Positions 10,327-20,261 of a stretch of 64,000 nt of DNA are shown here, piece by piece. The notes under the pieces were generated by a model. The model had not been told where the DNA came from, ran no database searches, and saw nothing but the letters and a program-made list of their open reading frames with translations. Numbering within the stretch: position 1 is the first letter of the stretch; each line of letters opens with the position of its first letter. The position numbers were made by a program, and so were the translations under genes. This DNA comes from Niveibacterium umoris (GTDB taxonomy: Bacteria; Pseudomonadota; Gammaproteobacteria; Burkholderiales; Rhodocyclaceae), in NCBI RefSeq assembly GCF_014197015.1, contig NZ_JACIET010000001.1, positions 1,302,001 through 1,366,000 on the forward strand. Direction: 5' to 3'.

Positions 10327-10356
10327 AAAAACGGCAGCACAAAGGCTGCCGTTTTT
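10327..10356 (-). terminator. terminator of the xylBA-tkt-tal operon
   Basis: AAAAACGGCAGC (10327-10338) pairs with GCTGCCGTTTTT (10345-10356) around a 6-base loop. It begins 18 bases past the tal stop and, being symmetric with A/T flanks, could act in both directions. Confidence 0.85.
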
Positions 10357-10373
10357 GACCGAGCAGTGCGCGC

Positions 10374-11441
10374 TCAGGCGCCGACCGATCCGAGCAAGGT
10401 TTCGAAGGCCTGCTCGAACAGCACCAGACCCTCGTTCTGCAACTGCTCACCCACGGCGTTGATGTCGACGCCCGCTTCCGCCAGCGCCTTCAGCGTCGCA
10501 CGCGCCTCCGCCGGATCCTGTGCCAGCGTCGCAGCCGCATTGCCGTGATCGCGGAACGCGTTGAGCGTCGCCTCGGGCACGGTGTTCACCGTATCGGGCC
10601 CGATCAGCGTCTCGACGTAAAGCACATCGGAATACGCCGGATTCTTGGTGCCGGTGCTCGCCCACAGCAACCATTGCGGATGCGCGCCGGCCGCCGCCAA
10701 CGCAGCGAAGCGGTCGCCCGTTGCGCTCCAGTGCGCCTGCCAATCAGCATAGGCGGCACGGGCGGATGCAATCGCCACCTTGCCCTTCAGCGCATCGCTT
10801 ACCTGCGGGTCGATCTTGCTGTCGACGCGCGAGATGAAGACGCTGGCCACCGAGCGGATCTGACCCACCGGCAGGCCGGCGGCCACACGATCAGCCAGGC
10901 CCGACGCATGCGCCTGCGCCACCGCTTCGACATGGGCAGGCGAGAACATCAGCGTGACGTTGATGTTGATGCCGGCGGCGATCGACTTGCGAATCGCGAC
11001 CAAGCCTTCAGGCGTGGCCGGGATCTTGATCATCACGTTTGGCCGAGCGATCGCATTCCACAGACGCTGCGCAGCCGCGAAGGTGCCTTCCGCATCGCGC
11101 GACAGGCGCGGCGACACTTCGAAACTGACGAAGCCCTTGTTGCCGTGGCTTGCGTCGAACAGCGGCAGGAAGGCATCGCAGGCGGCCTGGATGTCCGGCA
11201 ACGCGAGCGCCTCGAAACGCGCTTCGGCATCGGTCAGCGTTGCCGGCAGAGCCGCCTTGGCCGCCGCATACGCCGGGTCCTTCGCGAGTGCCTGCTGGAA
11301 GATCGCCGGATTGGAGGTCACGCCCGAGATGCCATCCTCGGCAATCAATCGGGCCAGTTCGCCGCTTTCGATCAGCTTGCGCGAGATCGAATCGAGCCAG
11401 ACCTGCTGGCCGAGGGCACTAATCGCTTTCAGACGACTCAT
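10374..11441 (-). CDS. tal: transaldolase
   Basis: Transfers a dihydroxyacetone unit between sedoheptulose-7-phosphate and glyceraldehyde-3-phosphate in the non-oxidative pentose phosphate pathway. The 355 residues fit the longer (TalB/Tal-type 2) transaldolase family. Signatures are [26 protein letters not shown], the Schiff-base lysine motif [13 protein letters not shown], and [13 protein letters not shown]. The start codon overlaps the transketolase stop (ATGA), so both are made from one transcript. Confidence 0.95.
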   Translation of the reverse strand: MSRLKAISALGQQVWLDSISRKLIESGELARLIAEDGISGVTSNPAIFQQALAKDPAYAAAKAALPATLTDAEARFEALALPDIQAACDAFLPLFDASHGNKGFVSFEVSPRLSRDAEGTFAAAQRLWNAIARPNVMIKIPATPEGLVAIRKSIAAGININVTLMFSPAHVEAVAQAHASGLADRVAAGLPVGQIRSVASVFISRVDSKIDPQVSDALKGKVAIASARAAYADWQAHWSATGDRFAALAAAGAHPQWLLWASTGTKNPAYSDVLYVETLIGPDTVNTVPEATLNAFRDHGNAAATLAQDPAEARATLKALAEAGVDINAVGEQLQNEGLVLFEQAFETLLGSVGA

Positions 11442-13435
11442 GCTGCTTCCTTGACGAGTGAGAGCACCACCTCGACCACGCGGGCCGAGGTAATGCCGAA
11501 GTGTTCGTACAAAACGGGCGCCGGCGCCGATTCGCCGAAGGTGTCGATACCGATCACCGCCCCCTCGAGGCCGACATACTTGCGCCAGCCGTCGGTGACA
11601 CCGGCCTCCACCGCCACCCGCGGCACGCCGCGCGGCAGAACGGAGGCACGATAGTCTGCACTTTGCCGGTCGAACGCAAACGTCGATGGCATGGATACGA
11701 CACGCACAGCGACGCCTTGTTCCTGCAATCGCCGCTGGGCCTCCACCGCCAGCGCCACTTCCGAGCCGGTCGCGATCAGCACGGCCTGCGGTGCACCGTC
11801 GCAGTCACTCAGCACATAACCGCCCCGCGCGATCGCGTCGATCTGCGCCGCACTGCGCAGTTGATGCGGCAGGTTCTGGCGCGACAGGATCAGGCAGGTC
11901 GGCGATTCACGATGCTCGACAGCGGTACGCCACGCGACAAAGGTCTCCACCGCATCGCAGGGGCGCCAGACGTCAAGGTTGGGCACCATGCGCAGCGTGG
12001 CGGTTTGCTCCACCGGCTGATGCGTCGGGCCATCCTCGCCGAGGCCGATCGAGTCGTGGGTGAACACCCAGATCGGGTTGGCCTTCATCAGCGCCGCCAT
12101 GCGGATCGCGTTGCGGGCGTATTCGCTGAACATCAGGAAGGTGCCGGCAAAGGGGCGGAAGCCGCCGTGCAGGGCGATGCCGTTCATGATCGCGCCCATG
12201 CCGAACTCGCGCACGCCGTAGTTCAGGTAATTGCCGCCCGCCTCGCGCACCGGCACGCAGCCCTTCCACATCGTCAGATTGGACGGCGCCAGATCCGCCG
12301 AGCCGCCGAGGAATTCCGGCAGCAGCGGCGCGAGCGCCTGGATCGCATTCTGTGAGGCCTTGCGGCTGGCGATTGTCTCGGCCTTGGCGTCGATCTCTTT
12401 CAGCGCTGCGTCGGCACGCGCGGCGAAGTCGGCCGGCAATGCGCCACTGGTACGGCGCAGGAATTCCGCAGCCTCGGCCGGATAGGCCGCCTGATAGCGC
12501 GCGAACAGATCGGCCCACGCCGCCTGTGCTGCGCCACCCTGCTCCCGCGCATTCCAGATCGCGCGCACTGAATCCGACACCTCGAAGGGGCCGGCGGTGA
12601 TACCCAAAGCAGCACGCGTCGCCGCGATTTCGTCGGCACCGAGCGGCGAGCCATGCACATCATGCGTGCCGGCCTTGTTCGGCGAGCCCTTGCCAATCAC
12701 GGTCTTGCAGCAGATCAGTGTCGGCCGTTCGTCCTGCACGCGCGCTTGGCGCAACGCGAGGTCCACTGCGTCAATGCTGTGCCCGTCCACATCGCGGATC
12801 ACGTTCCAGCCGTAGGCTTCGAAACGCTTGGGCGTGTCATCCGAGAACCACGGTTCGACGTGGCCGTCGATCGAGATGCCGTTGTCGTCGTAGAGCGCGA
12901 TCAGCTTGCCGAGCTTCCAGGTGCCAGCCAGCGCACAGGCTTCGTGCGACACACCTTCCATCATGCAACCGTCGCCGAGGAACACGTAAGTGCGGTGATC
13001 GACGACCGGGAAGCCCTCGCGGTTGAACTCCGCCGCGAGCAGGCGTTCGGCCATCGCAAAGCCAACTGCGTTGGCAATCCCCTGCCCCAGCGGGCCGGTG
13101 GTCGTTTCAACACCCGGTGTGTAGCCGTACTCGGGGTGACCGGGGGTCTTGCTGTGCAACTGCCGGAAACGCTTGAGCTCATCCAGCGGCAGGTCGTAGC
13201 CGCTCAGGTGCAGCAGCGCGTAGAGCAGCATCGAGCCATGGCCGTTCGAGAGCACGAAGCGATCGCGGTTGGCCCACTTCGGGTCAGCGGGGTTATGGCG
13301 CAGATGGCGGTGCCACAGCGCAACGGCCACCTCTGCCATGCCCATCGGCATGCCGGGGTGGCCCGAGTTGGCGGCCTGCACGCCGTCCATCGCGAGGATG
13401 CGAAGGGCGTCGGCGAGAGATTGGGATGTAATCAT
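11438..13435 (-). CDS. tkt: transketolase
   Basis: Thiamine diphosphate enzyme that moves two-carbon units between pentose phosphates. The start at 13435 gives [20 protein letters not shown] and 665 residues, exactly the usual size; longer upstream readings are not homologous. Seen in order: [15 protein letters not shown], the ThDP motif [16 protein letters not shown], the Pyr domain [19 protein letters not shown], and [18 protein letters not shown]. It lies between xylA and tal in the same direction, so xylulose-5-phosphate made by the xyl enzymes can feed straight into it. Confidence 0.96.
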   Translation of the reverse strand: MITSQSLADALRILAMDGVQAANSGHPGMPMGMAEVAVALWHRHLRHNPADPKWANRDRFVLSNGHGSMLLYALLHLSGYDLPLDELKRFRQLHSKTPGHPEYGYTPGVETTTGPLGQGIANAVGFAMAERLLAAEFNREGFPVVDHRTYVFLGDGCMMEGVSHEACALAGTWKLGKLIALYDDNGISIDGHVEPWFSDDTPKRFEAYGWNVIRDVDGHSIDAVDLALRQARVQDERPTLICCKTVIGKGSPNKAGTHDVHGSPLGADEIAATRAALGITAGPFEVSDSVRAIWNAREQGGAAQAAWADLFARYQAAYPAEAAEFLRRTSGALPADFAARADAALKEIDAKAETIASRKASQNAIQALAPLLPEFLGGSADLAPSNLTMWKGCVPVREAGGNYLNYGVREFGMGAIMNGIALHGGFRPFAGTFLMFSEYARNAIRMAALMKANPIWVFTHDSIGLGEDGPTHQPVEQTATLRMVPNLDVWRPCDAVETFVAWRTAVEHRESPTCLILSRQNLPHQLRSAAQIDAIARGGYVLSDCDGAPQAVLIATGSEVALAVEAQRRLQEQGVAVRVVSMPSTFAFDRQSADYRASVLPRGVPRVAVEAGVTDGWRKYVGLEGAVIGIDTFGESAPAPVLYEHFGITSARVVEVVLSLVKEAA

Positions 13436-13561
13436 CGGGAGCGTCTTTTCAGGTTCGGCGACAGAAGCGTAGCGCAGCCCCACCCGCCGGAAACGCCGCC
13501 CAGCCGGGATCAGCTTTTCCGTCCATCGATTCGGGAAAGGAATGCAGCCAACATCGTTGGC

Positions 13562-13587
13562 GGCGGGCCGAGGAACCCCGGCCCGCC
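13562..13587 (-). promoter_or_regulatory. stem-loop between xylA and tkt
   Basis: Perfect 9-bp stem GGCGGGCCG/CGGCCCGCC with an 8-base loop and no T run, in the 181-base gap after xylA. It may stabilise the upstream message or partly terminate. The effect is not shown by sequence. Confidence 0.4.
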
Positions 13588-13616
13588 CCTTCACGCGGCC
13601 GCTAGCCGCGCGAGGC

Positions 13617-14930
13617 TCAGATGTAGCTGTTGAGCAGGTTTTCGATCAGTTCCTGACGGCCAGACTTCGGCGCGACGTCGACATTGCGGTCGATCACGCG
13701 CTGCGCCACGGCATCCAGCCCCAGCTTGCCCGCCAGCACTTGCTGGCCGAACTCGTCGCGCCAGCCGGCGTAACGATCCTGGGTGATCTGCGCGAACTTG
13801 CCATCGGTGATCATCTTCTCGGCGATCAGCAGCGCGCGGGCCGACACGTCCATGCCGCCGATATGGCCGTAGAACAGATCCTCGGCATCGATCGACTGAC
13901 GGCGCACCTTGGCGTCAAAGTTCAAACCACCGGTCGTGAAGCCGCCGCCCTGCAGGATGTAATACATCGCCAGCGCCGTTTCCGGGATGTTGTTCGGGAA
14001 CTGATCAGTATCCCAACCGCACTGCATGTCACCACGGTTCATGTCGATCGAGCCGAAGATGCCCAGCGCGATCGCGGTGCTGATTTCATGCTCGAAGCTG
14101 TGGCCCGACAGCGTGGCGTGGTTGGCTTCGATGTTGACCTTGACGTCGTTCTCCAGGCCGTACTGCTTCAGGAAACCGTACACCGTCGCGGTGTCGAAAT
14201 CGTACTGGTGCTTCGACGGCTCGCGCGGCTTCGGCTCGATCAGGATCGGGCCCTTGAGGCCGATCTTGTGCTTGTAGTCGACCGCCATGCTGAGGAAGCG
14301 ACCCATCTGCGCCAGTTCGCTCTTCAGATCGGTATTGAGCAGGGTCTCGTAACCTTCACGGCCGCCCCACATCACATAGTTGGCGCCACCCAGCTTCACC
14401 GTGGCGTCCATCGCCTCCTTCACCTGCAGCGCGGCCATCGCGAAGATTTCGGGATCCGGGTTGGTCGAGGCGCCGGACATGAAACGACGGTGGCTGAACA
14501 GGTTGGCCGTGCCCCACAGCAGCTTCATGCCGGTCTCTTCCTGCTTCTGGCCGAGGATGTCGACGATGCGATGCAGGTTCGAAACGCTTTCGCGCGGGGT
14601 CGCGCCTTCCGGGGCCACGTCGCGGTCGTGGAAGCAGTAGAACGGCACGCCCACCTTCGAGAAAAAGTCGAAGGCGACGTCGGCCTTCACCATCGCTGCT
14701 TCCATGGCGTTCGGGATCTGGTGCCAGGGGCGCTGGAAGGTGTCACCGCCGAACGGGTCAAGCCCGTTCCAGCAGAAGGTGTGCCAGTAGCAAGCGGCAA
14801 AACGCAGGTGGTCTTCCATGCGCTTGCCAAGCACCAGGCGGTCCTTGTCGTAGTACTTGAACGCCAGCGGGTTCTGCGAATCCGGGCCTTCGTATTTGAT
14901 CTTGTCGATGTTCTGGAAGTAGGCAGCCAT
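13617..14930 (-). CDS. xylA: xylose isomerase
   Basis: Converts D-xylose to D-xylulose, metal dependent, cytoplasmic. The 437 residues match the longer class II isomerases. Motifs include [25 protein letters not shown] carrying the catalytic His-Asp, [29 protein letters not shown] and [17 protein letters not shown] with metal ligands. A GGAG ribosome binding site is seen 7 bases before the ATG. It follows xylB by 36 bases, in the order xylB-xylA-tkt-tal. Confidence 0.97.
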   Translation of the reverse strand: MAAYFQNIDKIKYEGPDSQNPLAFKYYDKDRLVLGKRMEDHLRFAACYWHTFCWNGLDPFGGDTFQRPWHQIPNAMEAAMVKADVAFDFFSKVGVPFYCFHDRDVAPEGATPRESVSNLHRIVDILGQKQEETGMKLLWGTANLFSHRRFMSGASTNPDPEIFAMAALQVKEAMDATVKLGGANYVMWGGREGYETLLNTDLKSELAQMGRFLSMAVDYKHKIGLKGPILIEPKPREPSKHQYDFDTATVYGFLKQYGLENDVKVNIEANHATLSGHSFEHEISTAIALGIFGSIDMNRGDMQCGWDTDQFPNNIPETALAMYYILQGGGFTTGGLNFDAKVRRQSIDAEDLFYGHIGGMDVSARALLIAEKMITDGKFAQITQDRYAGWRDEFGQQVLAGKLGLDAVAQRVIDRNVDVAPKSGRQELIENLLNSYI

Positions 14931-14966
14931 TTTGAGTCTCCTTTTGCTTTGGTGTAGGGGGCCGCG

Positions 14967-16433
14967 TCAGCGTGCGAAGAGGTCGCGAATACGCGGATAG
15001 AGCTGAGTGAATCGTTGATAACGCGGCAGCAAGCGCGCGCGTTGTTCCGTGTTCGAGGTATAGCGTGCGCGGATCGCCGGCGCGCGGCAGACTTCCGCCT
15101 CAACACCGCCAGCGGCAAGCCAGCCCAGACGTGCCGCGCCGAGCGCACCACCGGTTTCGCTGCCTTCGAGGGTGACAATTTCGGTATCGAGCAGGCTTGC
15201 AAGCAACTGGGCCCATTCGGCGCTGCGCGAACCGCCGCCGACCAGCGCAAGCCGGCCAACCTGGGTGCCGGCTGCTTGCAGCGCGGCAAGGCCATCCATG
15301 GTGCCGAAGGCCACGCCTTCGATCACCGAGTAGGCCAGGTGGGCGGCCGTCGTGTCGTGATTGAGGCCGAAGAACACGCCCTGCGCCTGGGCGTCGTTGT
15401 GCGGCGTACGTTCGCCCGACAGATATGGCAGGAAGATCGGTGCAGCGTCGCGCTGCGCATCGGTCAGCGCATTGGCCTGCGCGAGCAGTTCGCCTTCGTT
15501 GGCCGCACCCACCAGATGCGTGACCCAGCTCAGGCAGCTCGCCGCCGACAGCATCACGCTCATCTGGTGCCAGCGCCCTGGCACCGCATGGCAGAAGGCA
15601 TGCACGGCGGAGGCCGGATTCGGGCGGAACTTGTCGGTGACGACAAACAGCACGCCGCTGGTGCCGAGCGACAGGAAGCCGTCCCCCGGTGCTACCGCGC
15701 CGATGCCGACCGCACTGGCCGCATTGTCACCACCGCCGCCGGCGACGATCACGTCGCGCGAAAGGCCCCACGCTTCGGCCACCGCGGGCGTCAGCTTGCC
15801 TGAGGCCTCGCTGCCTTCCACGAGGCGCGGCATCTGCGCGCGAGTCAGGCCGGTCGCAGCGAGCAGTTCATCGGACCAATCCCGCTTGGCCACATCCAGC
15901 CACAGCGTGCCGGCCGCGTCGGACATTTCCGACACTTTCTCGCCGGTCATCAGCAGCCGCAGGTAGTCCTTCGGCAGCAGCACGCTGGCCACTTTCTTGA
16001 ATACGTCGGGCTCATGTTTCGCAACCCACAGCAACTTGGGCGCGGTGAAGCCCGGCATCGCGAGGTTGCCGGCGATCTGCGGCAGCGCCGGCAAGCGGCT
16101 CGTCAGCTCGGCGCATTCGGCTGCGGAACGGGTGTCGTTCCACAGGATGGCTGGGCGCAGCACCTGGTCTTCGGCACCCAGCAGCGTCGCGCCATGCATC
16201 TGGCCCGACAGGCCGATCGCCTTGACCGCGGCATATTCATTCGGCACGAGTTTGCGCAGTGCCGCCATCGCGCGGCCGGTGGCCGACCACCACTCCGCCG
16301 GATCTTGCTCCGACCAATGGGGTTGCGGGCGTGAAAGCCCGATCTTCTCGCCTGCCGTGGCCACGATGCGGTGATCTTCGGCGAGCAGCAGCACCTTGAC
16401 TTCAGATGTACCCAGATCAATTCCCAGAAACAT
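14967..16433 (-). CDS. xylB: xylulokinase
   Basis: Phosphorylates D-xylulose with ATP to D-xylulose-5-phosphate. The start at 16433 gives MFLGIDLGTSEVKVLLL, the FGGY-kinase phosphate 1 motif; the longer upstream frame has no homology. The 488 residues are normal. Other signatures are AIGLSGQMHGATLLG, ILWNDTRSAAEC, VAGGGGDNAASAVGIG and LALVGGGSRSAEWAQLLA. It is the first gene of the leftward operon. No xylose regulator or transporter lies in the window. Confidence 0.96.
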   Translation of the reverse strand: MFLGIDLGTSEVKVLLLAEDHRIVATAGEKIGLSRPQPHWSEQDPAEWWSATGRAMAALRKLVPNEYAAVKAIGLSGQMHGATLLGAEDQVLRPAILWNDTRSAAECAELTSRLPALPQIAGNLAMPGFTAPKLLWVAKHEPDVFKKVASVLLPKDYLRLLMTGEKVSEMSDAAGTLWLDVAKRDWSDELLAATGLTRAQMPRLVEGSEASGKLTPAVAEAWGLSRDVIVAGGGGDNAASAVGIGAVAPGDGFLSLGTSGVLFVVTDKFRPNPASAVHAFCHAVPGRWHQMSVMLSAASCLSWVTHLVGAANEGELLAQANALTDAQRDAAPIFLPYLSGERTPHNDAQAQGVFFGLNHDTTAAHLAYSVIEGVAFGTMDGLAALQAAGTQVGRLALVGGGSRSAEWAQLLASLLDTEIVTLEGSETGGALGAARLGWLAAGGVEAEVCRAPAIRARYTSNTEQRARLLPRYQRFTQLYPRIRDLFAR

Positions 16434-16485
16434 GTGCAAACCAGCCTTTCTTGCAATCCTGTGCCGTTCAATCGAGCCTGATAGA

Positions 16486-16514
16486 AATCTAGACTTCTTT
16501 TGTTCGGCCGTCAA
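16486..16514 (-). promoter_or_regulatory. candidate sigma-70 promoter of xylB operon
   Basis: On the minus strand TTGACG (complement of 16509-16514) and TAGATT (complement of 16486-16491) are 17 bases apart, about 55 bases before the xylB start. The -35 matches 5 of 6 and the -10 matches 4 of 6 consensus positions. Confidence 0.4.
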
Positions 16515-16683
16515 ACTAATTACGCAAAGCACTCCTGAAAAGTGCGTCTCCGAAAAATGATGCGCCCAATTTGATGACGCGCGCATTGCCATGGCTCAGC
16601 AAGCATCCATCGGAATTCCATACGGCTGGCTGCCACGGCATCCGCCGCGATAGAATCGCGCCCTCTTTTTCGCAGGACCCGCC

Positions 16684-17793
16684 ATGAGCCAGACCCCACT
16701 CGATTACACCGCCGCCGGCGTCGACTACAGCAAGATCGACCCGCTCAAGATTCTTGCCCAACAGGCCGCCAGCGCCACCAAGGGCAACCTCGCGGCGCAC
16801 GGCGTGAGCGAGATCCCGGCTTCGCGCGGCGAATCCGCATACGTCATGGACGTGGGCGGCGTGCTGATCGCCTCCATCACCGAATGCCTCGGCACCAAGG
16901 CCCTGGTCGCCGATGCCGTGCGTCCTATCACCGGCCGCACCCACTACGACAGCATCGCGCAGGACACGATTGCGATGGCCGTAAACGATCTGATCACCGT
17001 CGGCGCCACGCCGATGTCGGTGCACGCCTATTGGTCAGCCGGCGGTAGCGACTGGTTCGCCGACGAACAACGCATGCGAGACCTGGTGAACGGCTGGCAG
17101 CGCGCCTGCGACGTCTGCAAGGTGAGTTGGGGCGGAGGCGAAACCCCGGCGCTGGCTGGCGTGGTGGAAGCCGGCCGCATCGATCTGGCCGCTTCGTCGG
17201 TCGGCATCGTGCGCTCCCGCGAACACCTGACGCTGGGCGACAAGCTGGCGGATGGCGATGCGATCGTCTTCCTTGCATCCAGTGGCATCCACGCCAACGG
17301 CGTGAGCCTCGCGCGCAAGCTGGTCGAGCGCCTGCCGGACGGCTACGCAAGCAAACTGTCGGATGGCCGCCTCTACGGCGAAGCGCTGCTGGACCCAACC
17401 GCGCTGTATGTGCCGGTGACCGAAGCGCTGTTCGCGGCCGGCATCATCCCGCACTACTGCGCCAACATCACCGGCCACGGCTGGCGCAAGATCATGCGTC
17501 ACCCCGGCAGCTTCACTTACCGCATCCATACGCTGCCGCCGGTTCCCCCGGTGCTCGCCTTCATCCAGGAAAAGGCCGGTATCGATGACCGTGAGGCCTA
17601 CGGCAGCCTGAACATGGGCGCTGGCTTCGCCTTCTATGTCGCAGCGGAGGATGCCGAGCGCACCGCCGAGATCGCCCGTGCCGCTGGCATCGAGGCCTGG
17701 GTGGCTGGTCGAGTTGAGGCAGGGCCGAAGCAGGTCGTCATCGAGCCGCTCTCGCTCACCTACGCGGCCGACGAACTGCACCTGCGCGCCTGA
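16684..17793 (+). CDS. PurM-family (AIR synthase-related) protein
   Basis: 369 residues with the two-domain PurM/AIR synthase fold. It starts like PurM (LDYTAAGVDYSKID) and has PurM-like ECLGTKALVAD, DTIAMAVNDLITVGATPM and WGGGETPALAGVV, where true PurM has a DGVGTK and a GGETAEMPG. The C-terminal domain carries ANITGHGWRKIMRHPG and LNMGAGFAFYV. These changes at the glycine-rich ATP and substrate loops suggest a paralogue rather than the purine enzyme, though an actual PurM role cannot be excluded. An AGGA lies 8 bases before the ATG. It is convergent with the sirtuin gene, with 3 bases between stops. Confidence 0.8.
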   Translation: MSQTPLDYTAAGVDYSKIDPLKILAQQAASATKGNLAAHGVSEIPASRGESAYVMDVGGVLIASITECLGTKALVADAVRPITGRTHYDSIAQDTIAMAVNDLITVGATPMSVHAYWSAGGSDWFADEQRMRDLVNGWQRACDVCKVSWGGGETPALAGVVEAGRIDLAASSVGIVRSREHLTLGDKLADGDAIVFLASSGIHANGVSLARKLVERLPDGYASKLSDGRLYGEALLDPTALYVPVTEALFAAGIIPHYCANITGHGWRKIMRHPGSFTYRIHTLPPVPPVLAFIQEKAGIDDREAYGSLNMGAGFAFYVAAEDAERTAEIARAAGIEAWVAGRVEAGPKQVVIEPLSLTYAADELHLRA

Positions 17794-17796
17794 GCC

Positions 17797-18579
17797 TCAA
17801 TCGCCGCAGTCCAGACCGAGGGCGCTGCGCGCAAGCAGCGCCCTCATCGTTTCCGCTGCACGCATCGGGAAGCGGTACTGCACGTAGGGACTGATCTGCG
17901 TGGTCGCGGGATTGATTTCGACCGTCGGCACCCCCGAGCGAATCGCCCAGGCGACCGGCTCGACGATGTACGGGAAGGTGCTGGTGGTGCCGATGCTGAA
18001 CACCAGATCGAAGCCTTCCACCATTTCGCTGTAGAGGCGCACCAGGTTAGCCTCGGCCAGTCGCTCGCCAAACAGAACGACGTCAGGCCGCATCACGGAC
18101 TGACATTCCGGGCACACCGGCGGGAGCACACGCCCCTCCAGCGACACGATCTCTTCATCCAGCCCGCAATGTGTGCAGCGCAGGTGGTGGAGGCTGCCGT
18201 GGATTTCGATCAGGTTTTCACTGCCGGCGGCGCGATGCAGGCCGTCGACGTTCTGCGTCAGCACCAAGACGTAGGGGGCGCCGCGTTCGATCGCGCGAAG
18301 CGCACGGTGCGCATCGTTCGGTGCCGCCCCCCGGCAAGCGCGCTCGATCTGGGCGAGGTACTTCCAGGTCAGGTCTGGGCGCGACCGCAGCATCTCGCCA
18401 GAGAGCGCTTCCTCGATGTCAATGCCTTCGTCGGTCGCCTGATCGTTGTACAGGCCGTTGATGCCGCGGTAAGTCGGCAAACCGGAATCGGCCGAGATGC
18501 CGGCGCCAGTGATGAACAGGATCCGCCGTGCCCGGTCGAGCGCCGACGCAACGGCATCGAGTTCGCTTGCCACGTCCAT
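17797..18579 (-). CDS. Sir2-family NAD-dependent protein deacylase
   Basis: Removes acyl groups from lysine using NAD. The 260 residues show the sirtuin signatures: [17 protein letters not shown] for [17 protein letters not shown], the catalytic histidine in [12 protein letters not shown], and a zinc module of two cysteine pairs (CTHC, CPEC), followed by [10 protein letters not shown] and [12 protein letters not shown]. The start at 18579 ([10 protein letters not shown]) has AGGAAAGG upstream and is preferred to a longer frame. No signal peptide, so cytoplasmic. Substrates cannot be told from sequence. Confidence 0.92.
   Translation of the reverse strand: MDVASELDAVASALDRARRILFITGAGISADSGLPTYRGINGLYNDQATDEGIDIEEALSGEMLRSRPDLTWKYLAQIERACRGAAPNDAHRALRAIERGAPYVLVLTQNVDGLHRAAGSENLIEIHGSLHHLRCTHCGLDEEIVSLEGRVLPPVCPECQSVMRPDVVLFGERLAEANLVRLYSEMVEGFDLVFSIGTTSTFPYIVEPVAWAIRSGVPTVEINPATTQISPYVQYRFPMRAAETMRALLARSALGLDCGD
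17818..17845 (+). terminator. stem-loop ending the purM-like transcript
   Basis: A perfect 11-bp stem (GAGGGCGCTGC with GCAGCGCCCTC, 6-base loop) lies 25 bases after the purM-like stop and inside the 3' end of the convergent sirtuin gene. There is only a weak T run after it, so rho-independent termination is possible but unproven. Confidence 0.45.
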
Positions 18580-18852
18580 TCTGTGCCTTTCCTCTATCAG
18601 TCGAAGGAGCTTTCCCGTTCCGGCTGAAACCTGCACTACCAAGGCAATCGACGCGTATTAGCACGCCATGCGGCGGCTCTAGCCGAACCGCCGCAGAACC
18701 TCGGGACCGAGGCGCCCTCTGCTGTGGCCGCGCATCAGGACCGGAAATCACGGTTGAGTCGCAGCAGGCGGGCGTCTACAGTTACGGGTTCGCCGGCGCC
18801 ACGCGACGGCCACACTTTCAATTTTGCACCCCGCCCGGTCCGACGCCACGTC

Positions 18853-19539
18853 GTGAGACAACTTACCCTCAAATTGCGGCCCGAGCGCACGCAGCGCTTC
18901 GATAATTTCATCGTCGGCGACAACCGCGAGGCCTTCGACACCATTCGCCTGCAGGCGCGCTTCGGGCAACCTGCAGCGGTGTACCTGTGGGGCGAAGCTG
19001 GCGCCGGACGCAGCCACTTGCTTGCCGCCGCGGCGGCAGAGTGTCGGGCGGAGGGACGCGCGTCCGCCACAGCGGATTCGCTGCCTGCGCAAGGTGATTA
19101 CGATCTTCCGTCGCACGGACTGCTCTGCGTCGACGATGTCGACCAGCTCGACGAAACGGGCCAGGCCGCGCTGTTTCGGGCTTTCATCCGAGCAGGCGCC
19201 GCGCAATGCGGGCTTCTGATAGCCGGCAGCGTTCCGCCAGCAGCGCTGTCGCTGCGGGAGGATGTGCGGACGCGGATCGGGCAATGCCTGGTTTTCGAAC
19301 TCAAGTCGCTCGGCGACGACCATAAACAGGAAATGCTGGCGCTGTACGGTCTGAGCCGTGGCCTGATGCTCGAGCCGGACCTGATCGGCTGGCTGTTGCG
19401 TCACGGGCGACGCGATCTGCCGTCGCTGCTCGCCGCCATCGATGCGCTGGACGACGAATCGCTGGCCCGTCATCGCCCACCTACCCTGCCCTTGCTGCGC
19501 GAACTCGTGCAAGGGGAACTGCTTGCCCCGGAGGCTTGA
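18853..19539 (+). CDS. hda: DnaA regulatory inactivator Hda
   Basis: Hda works with the DNA-loaded sliding clamp to promote ATP hydrolysis by DnaA after initiation. The GTG start at 18853 gives VRQLTLKLRPERTQRFDNFI, with the clamp-binding QLTLKL at the extreme N-terminus as required. An AAA+ core follows: LWGEAGAGRSHLLAAAA (Walker A-like, with an Arg in place of the usual Lys), LLCVDDVDQLD (Walker B) and a C-terminal helical lid. 228 residues. The stop shares one base with the start of the HAD gene. Confidence 0.92.
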   Translation: MRQLTLKLRPERTQRFDNFIVGDNREAFDTIRLQARFGQPAAVYLWGEAGAGRSHLLAAAAAECRAEGRASATADSLPAQGDYDLPSHGLLCVDDVDQLDETGQAALFRAFIRAGAAQCGLLIAGSVPPAALSLREDVRTRIGQCLVFELKSLGDDHKQEMLALYGLSRGLMLEPDLIGWLLRHGRRDLPSLLAAIDALDDESLARHRPPTLPLLRELVQGELLAPEA

Positions 19540-20204
19540 TGAATCTCGCCCTGTTCGATCTGGACAACACCCTGCTCAAAGGCGATAGCGACTATGAGTG
19601 GGGCCGCTTCATCGTGGACCACGGCCTTGTCGACCGTAACGAATACGAATCACGCAATGCCGCGTTCTACGAGCAGTACAAGTCCGGCACCATGAACATC
19701 TTTGAATACCTCCGCTTCGCGCTCGCGCCACTCGCGCAGCGCCCGCGCGCCGAACTCGAGACCCTGCACGAGCAGTTCATGCGCGAGCGGGTCGAGGGAA
19801 TGTGGCTGCCAGCAGCGCAGGCACTCGTCGATCGCCACCTCGGCGCAGGCGACCTGTGTGCGGTTGTGACGGCAACGAACGCCTTTGTCACCGGGCCCAT
19901 CGTTCGCAAACTCGGTGTGCCGCACATGGTCGCCACCACGCCGGCGCAGGAAGCCGGGGAATTCACGGGCGCGCCGCGCGGAACGCCCGCCTTCCAGGCC
20001 GGCAAGATCGAACGGGTGGAACATTGGCTGGAGTCTCTGGGCCTGCACTGGGGCAGCTTCGACCAGACCTGGTTCTATAGCGACTCACTGAACGACCTGC
20101 CGCTGCTCGAATGCGTCAGCAACCCGGTGGCGGTCGACCCTGACCCAACCCTGAATGCCGAAGCGCGGCGGCGCGGCTGGCCAATCCTGAGCCTGCGCGG
20201 ATAG
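19539..20204 (+). CDS. HAD-IB family hydrolase (SerB-like)
   Basis: 221-residue HAD phosphatase. Motif I is LFDLDNTLLKGDSDYEWG with the nucleophilic Asp, motif II is VVTATNAFVTGPI, and motif IV is YSDSLNDLPLLE. The cap domain (EYLRFALAPL) is of the helical C1 type used by phosphoserine phosphatase-like enzymes. In other betaproteobacteria a similar gene sits between hda and pcnB. The exact substrate is unknown. The ATG at 19539 overlaps the hda stop. Confidence 0.9.
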   Translation: MNLALFDLDNTLLKGDSDYEWGRFIVDHGLVDRNEYESRNAAFYEQYKSGTMNIFEYLRFALAPLAQRPRAELETLHEQFMRERVEGMWLPAAQALVDRHLGAGDLCAVVTATNAFVTGPIVRKLGVPHMVATTPAQEAGEFTGAPRGTPAFQAGKIERVEHWLESLGLHWGSFDQTWFYSDSLNDLPLLECVSNPVAVDPDPTLNAEARRRGWPILSLRG

Positions 20205-20261
20205 CGGCGGTCACCTGTTACACTTGTGTGATTTTTCAAAGAAAGAACCGCAGCCACCCCA

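Noticed and set aside
10184-10450. Minus-strand frame ending STGIEPVTPAV
   Set aside because: It overlaps tRNA-Val, the terminators and the end of tal; the ending is translated tRNA.
16434-16592. N-terminal extension of xylulokinase
   Set aside because: FGGY-kinase homology starts at MFLGIDLG; the extension covers the promoter region.
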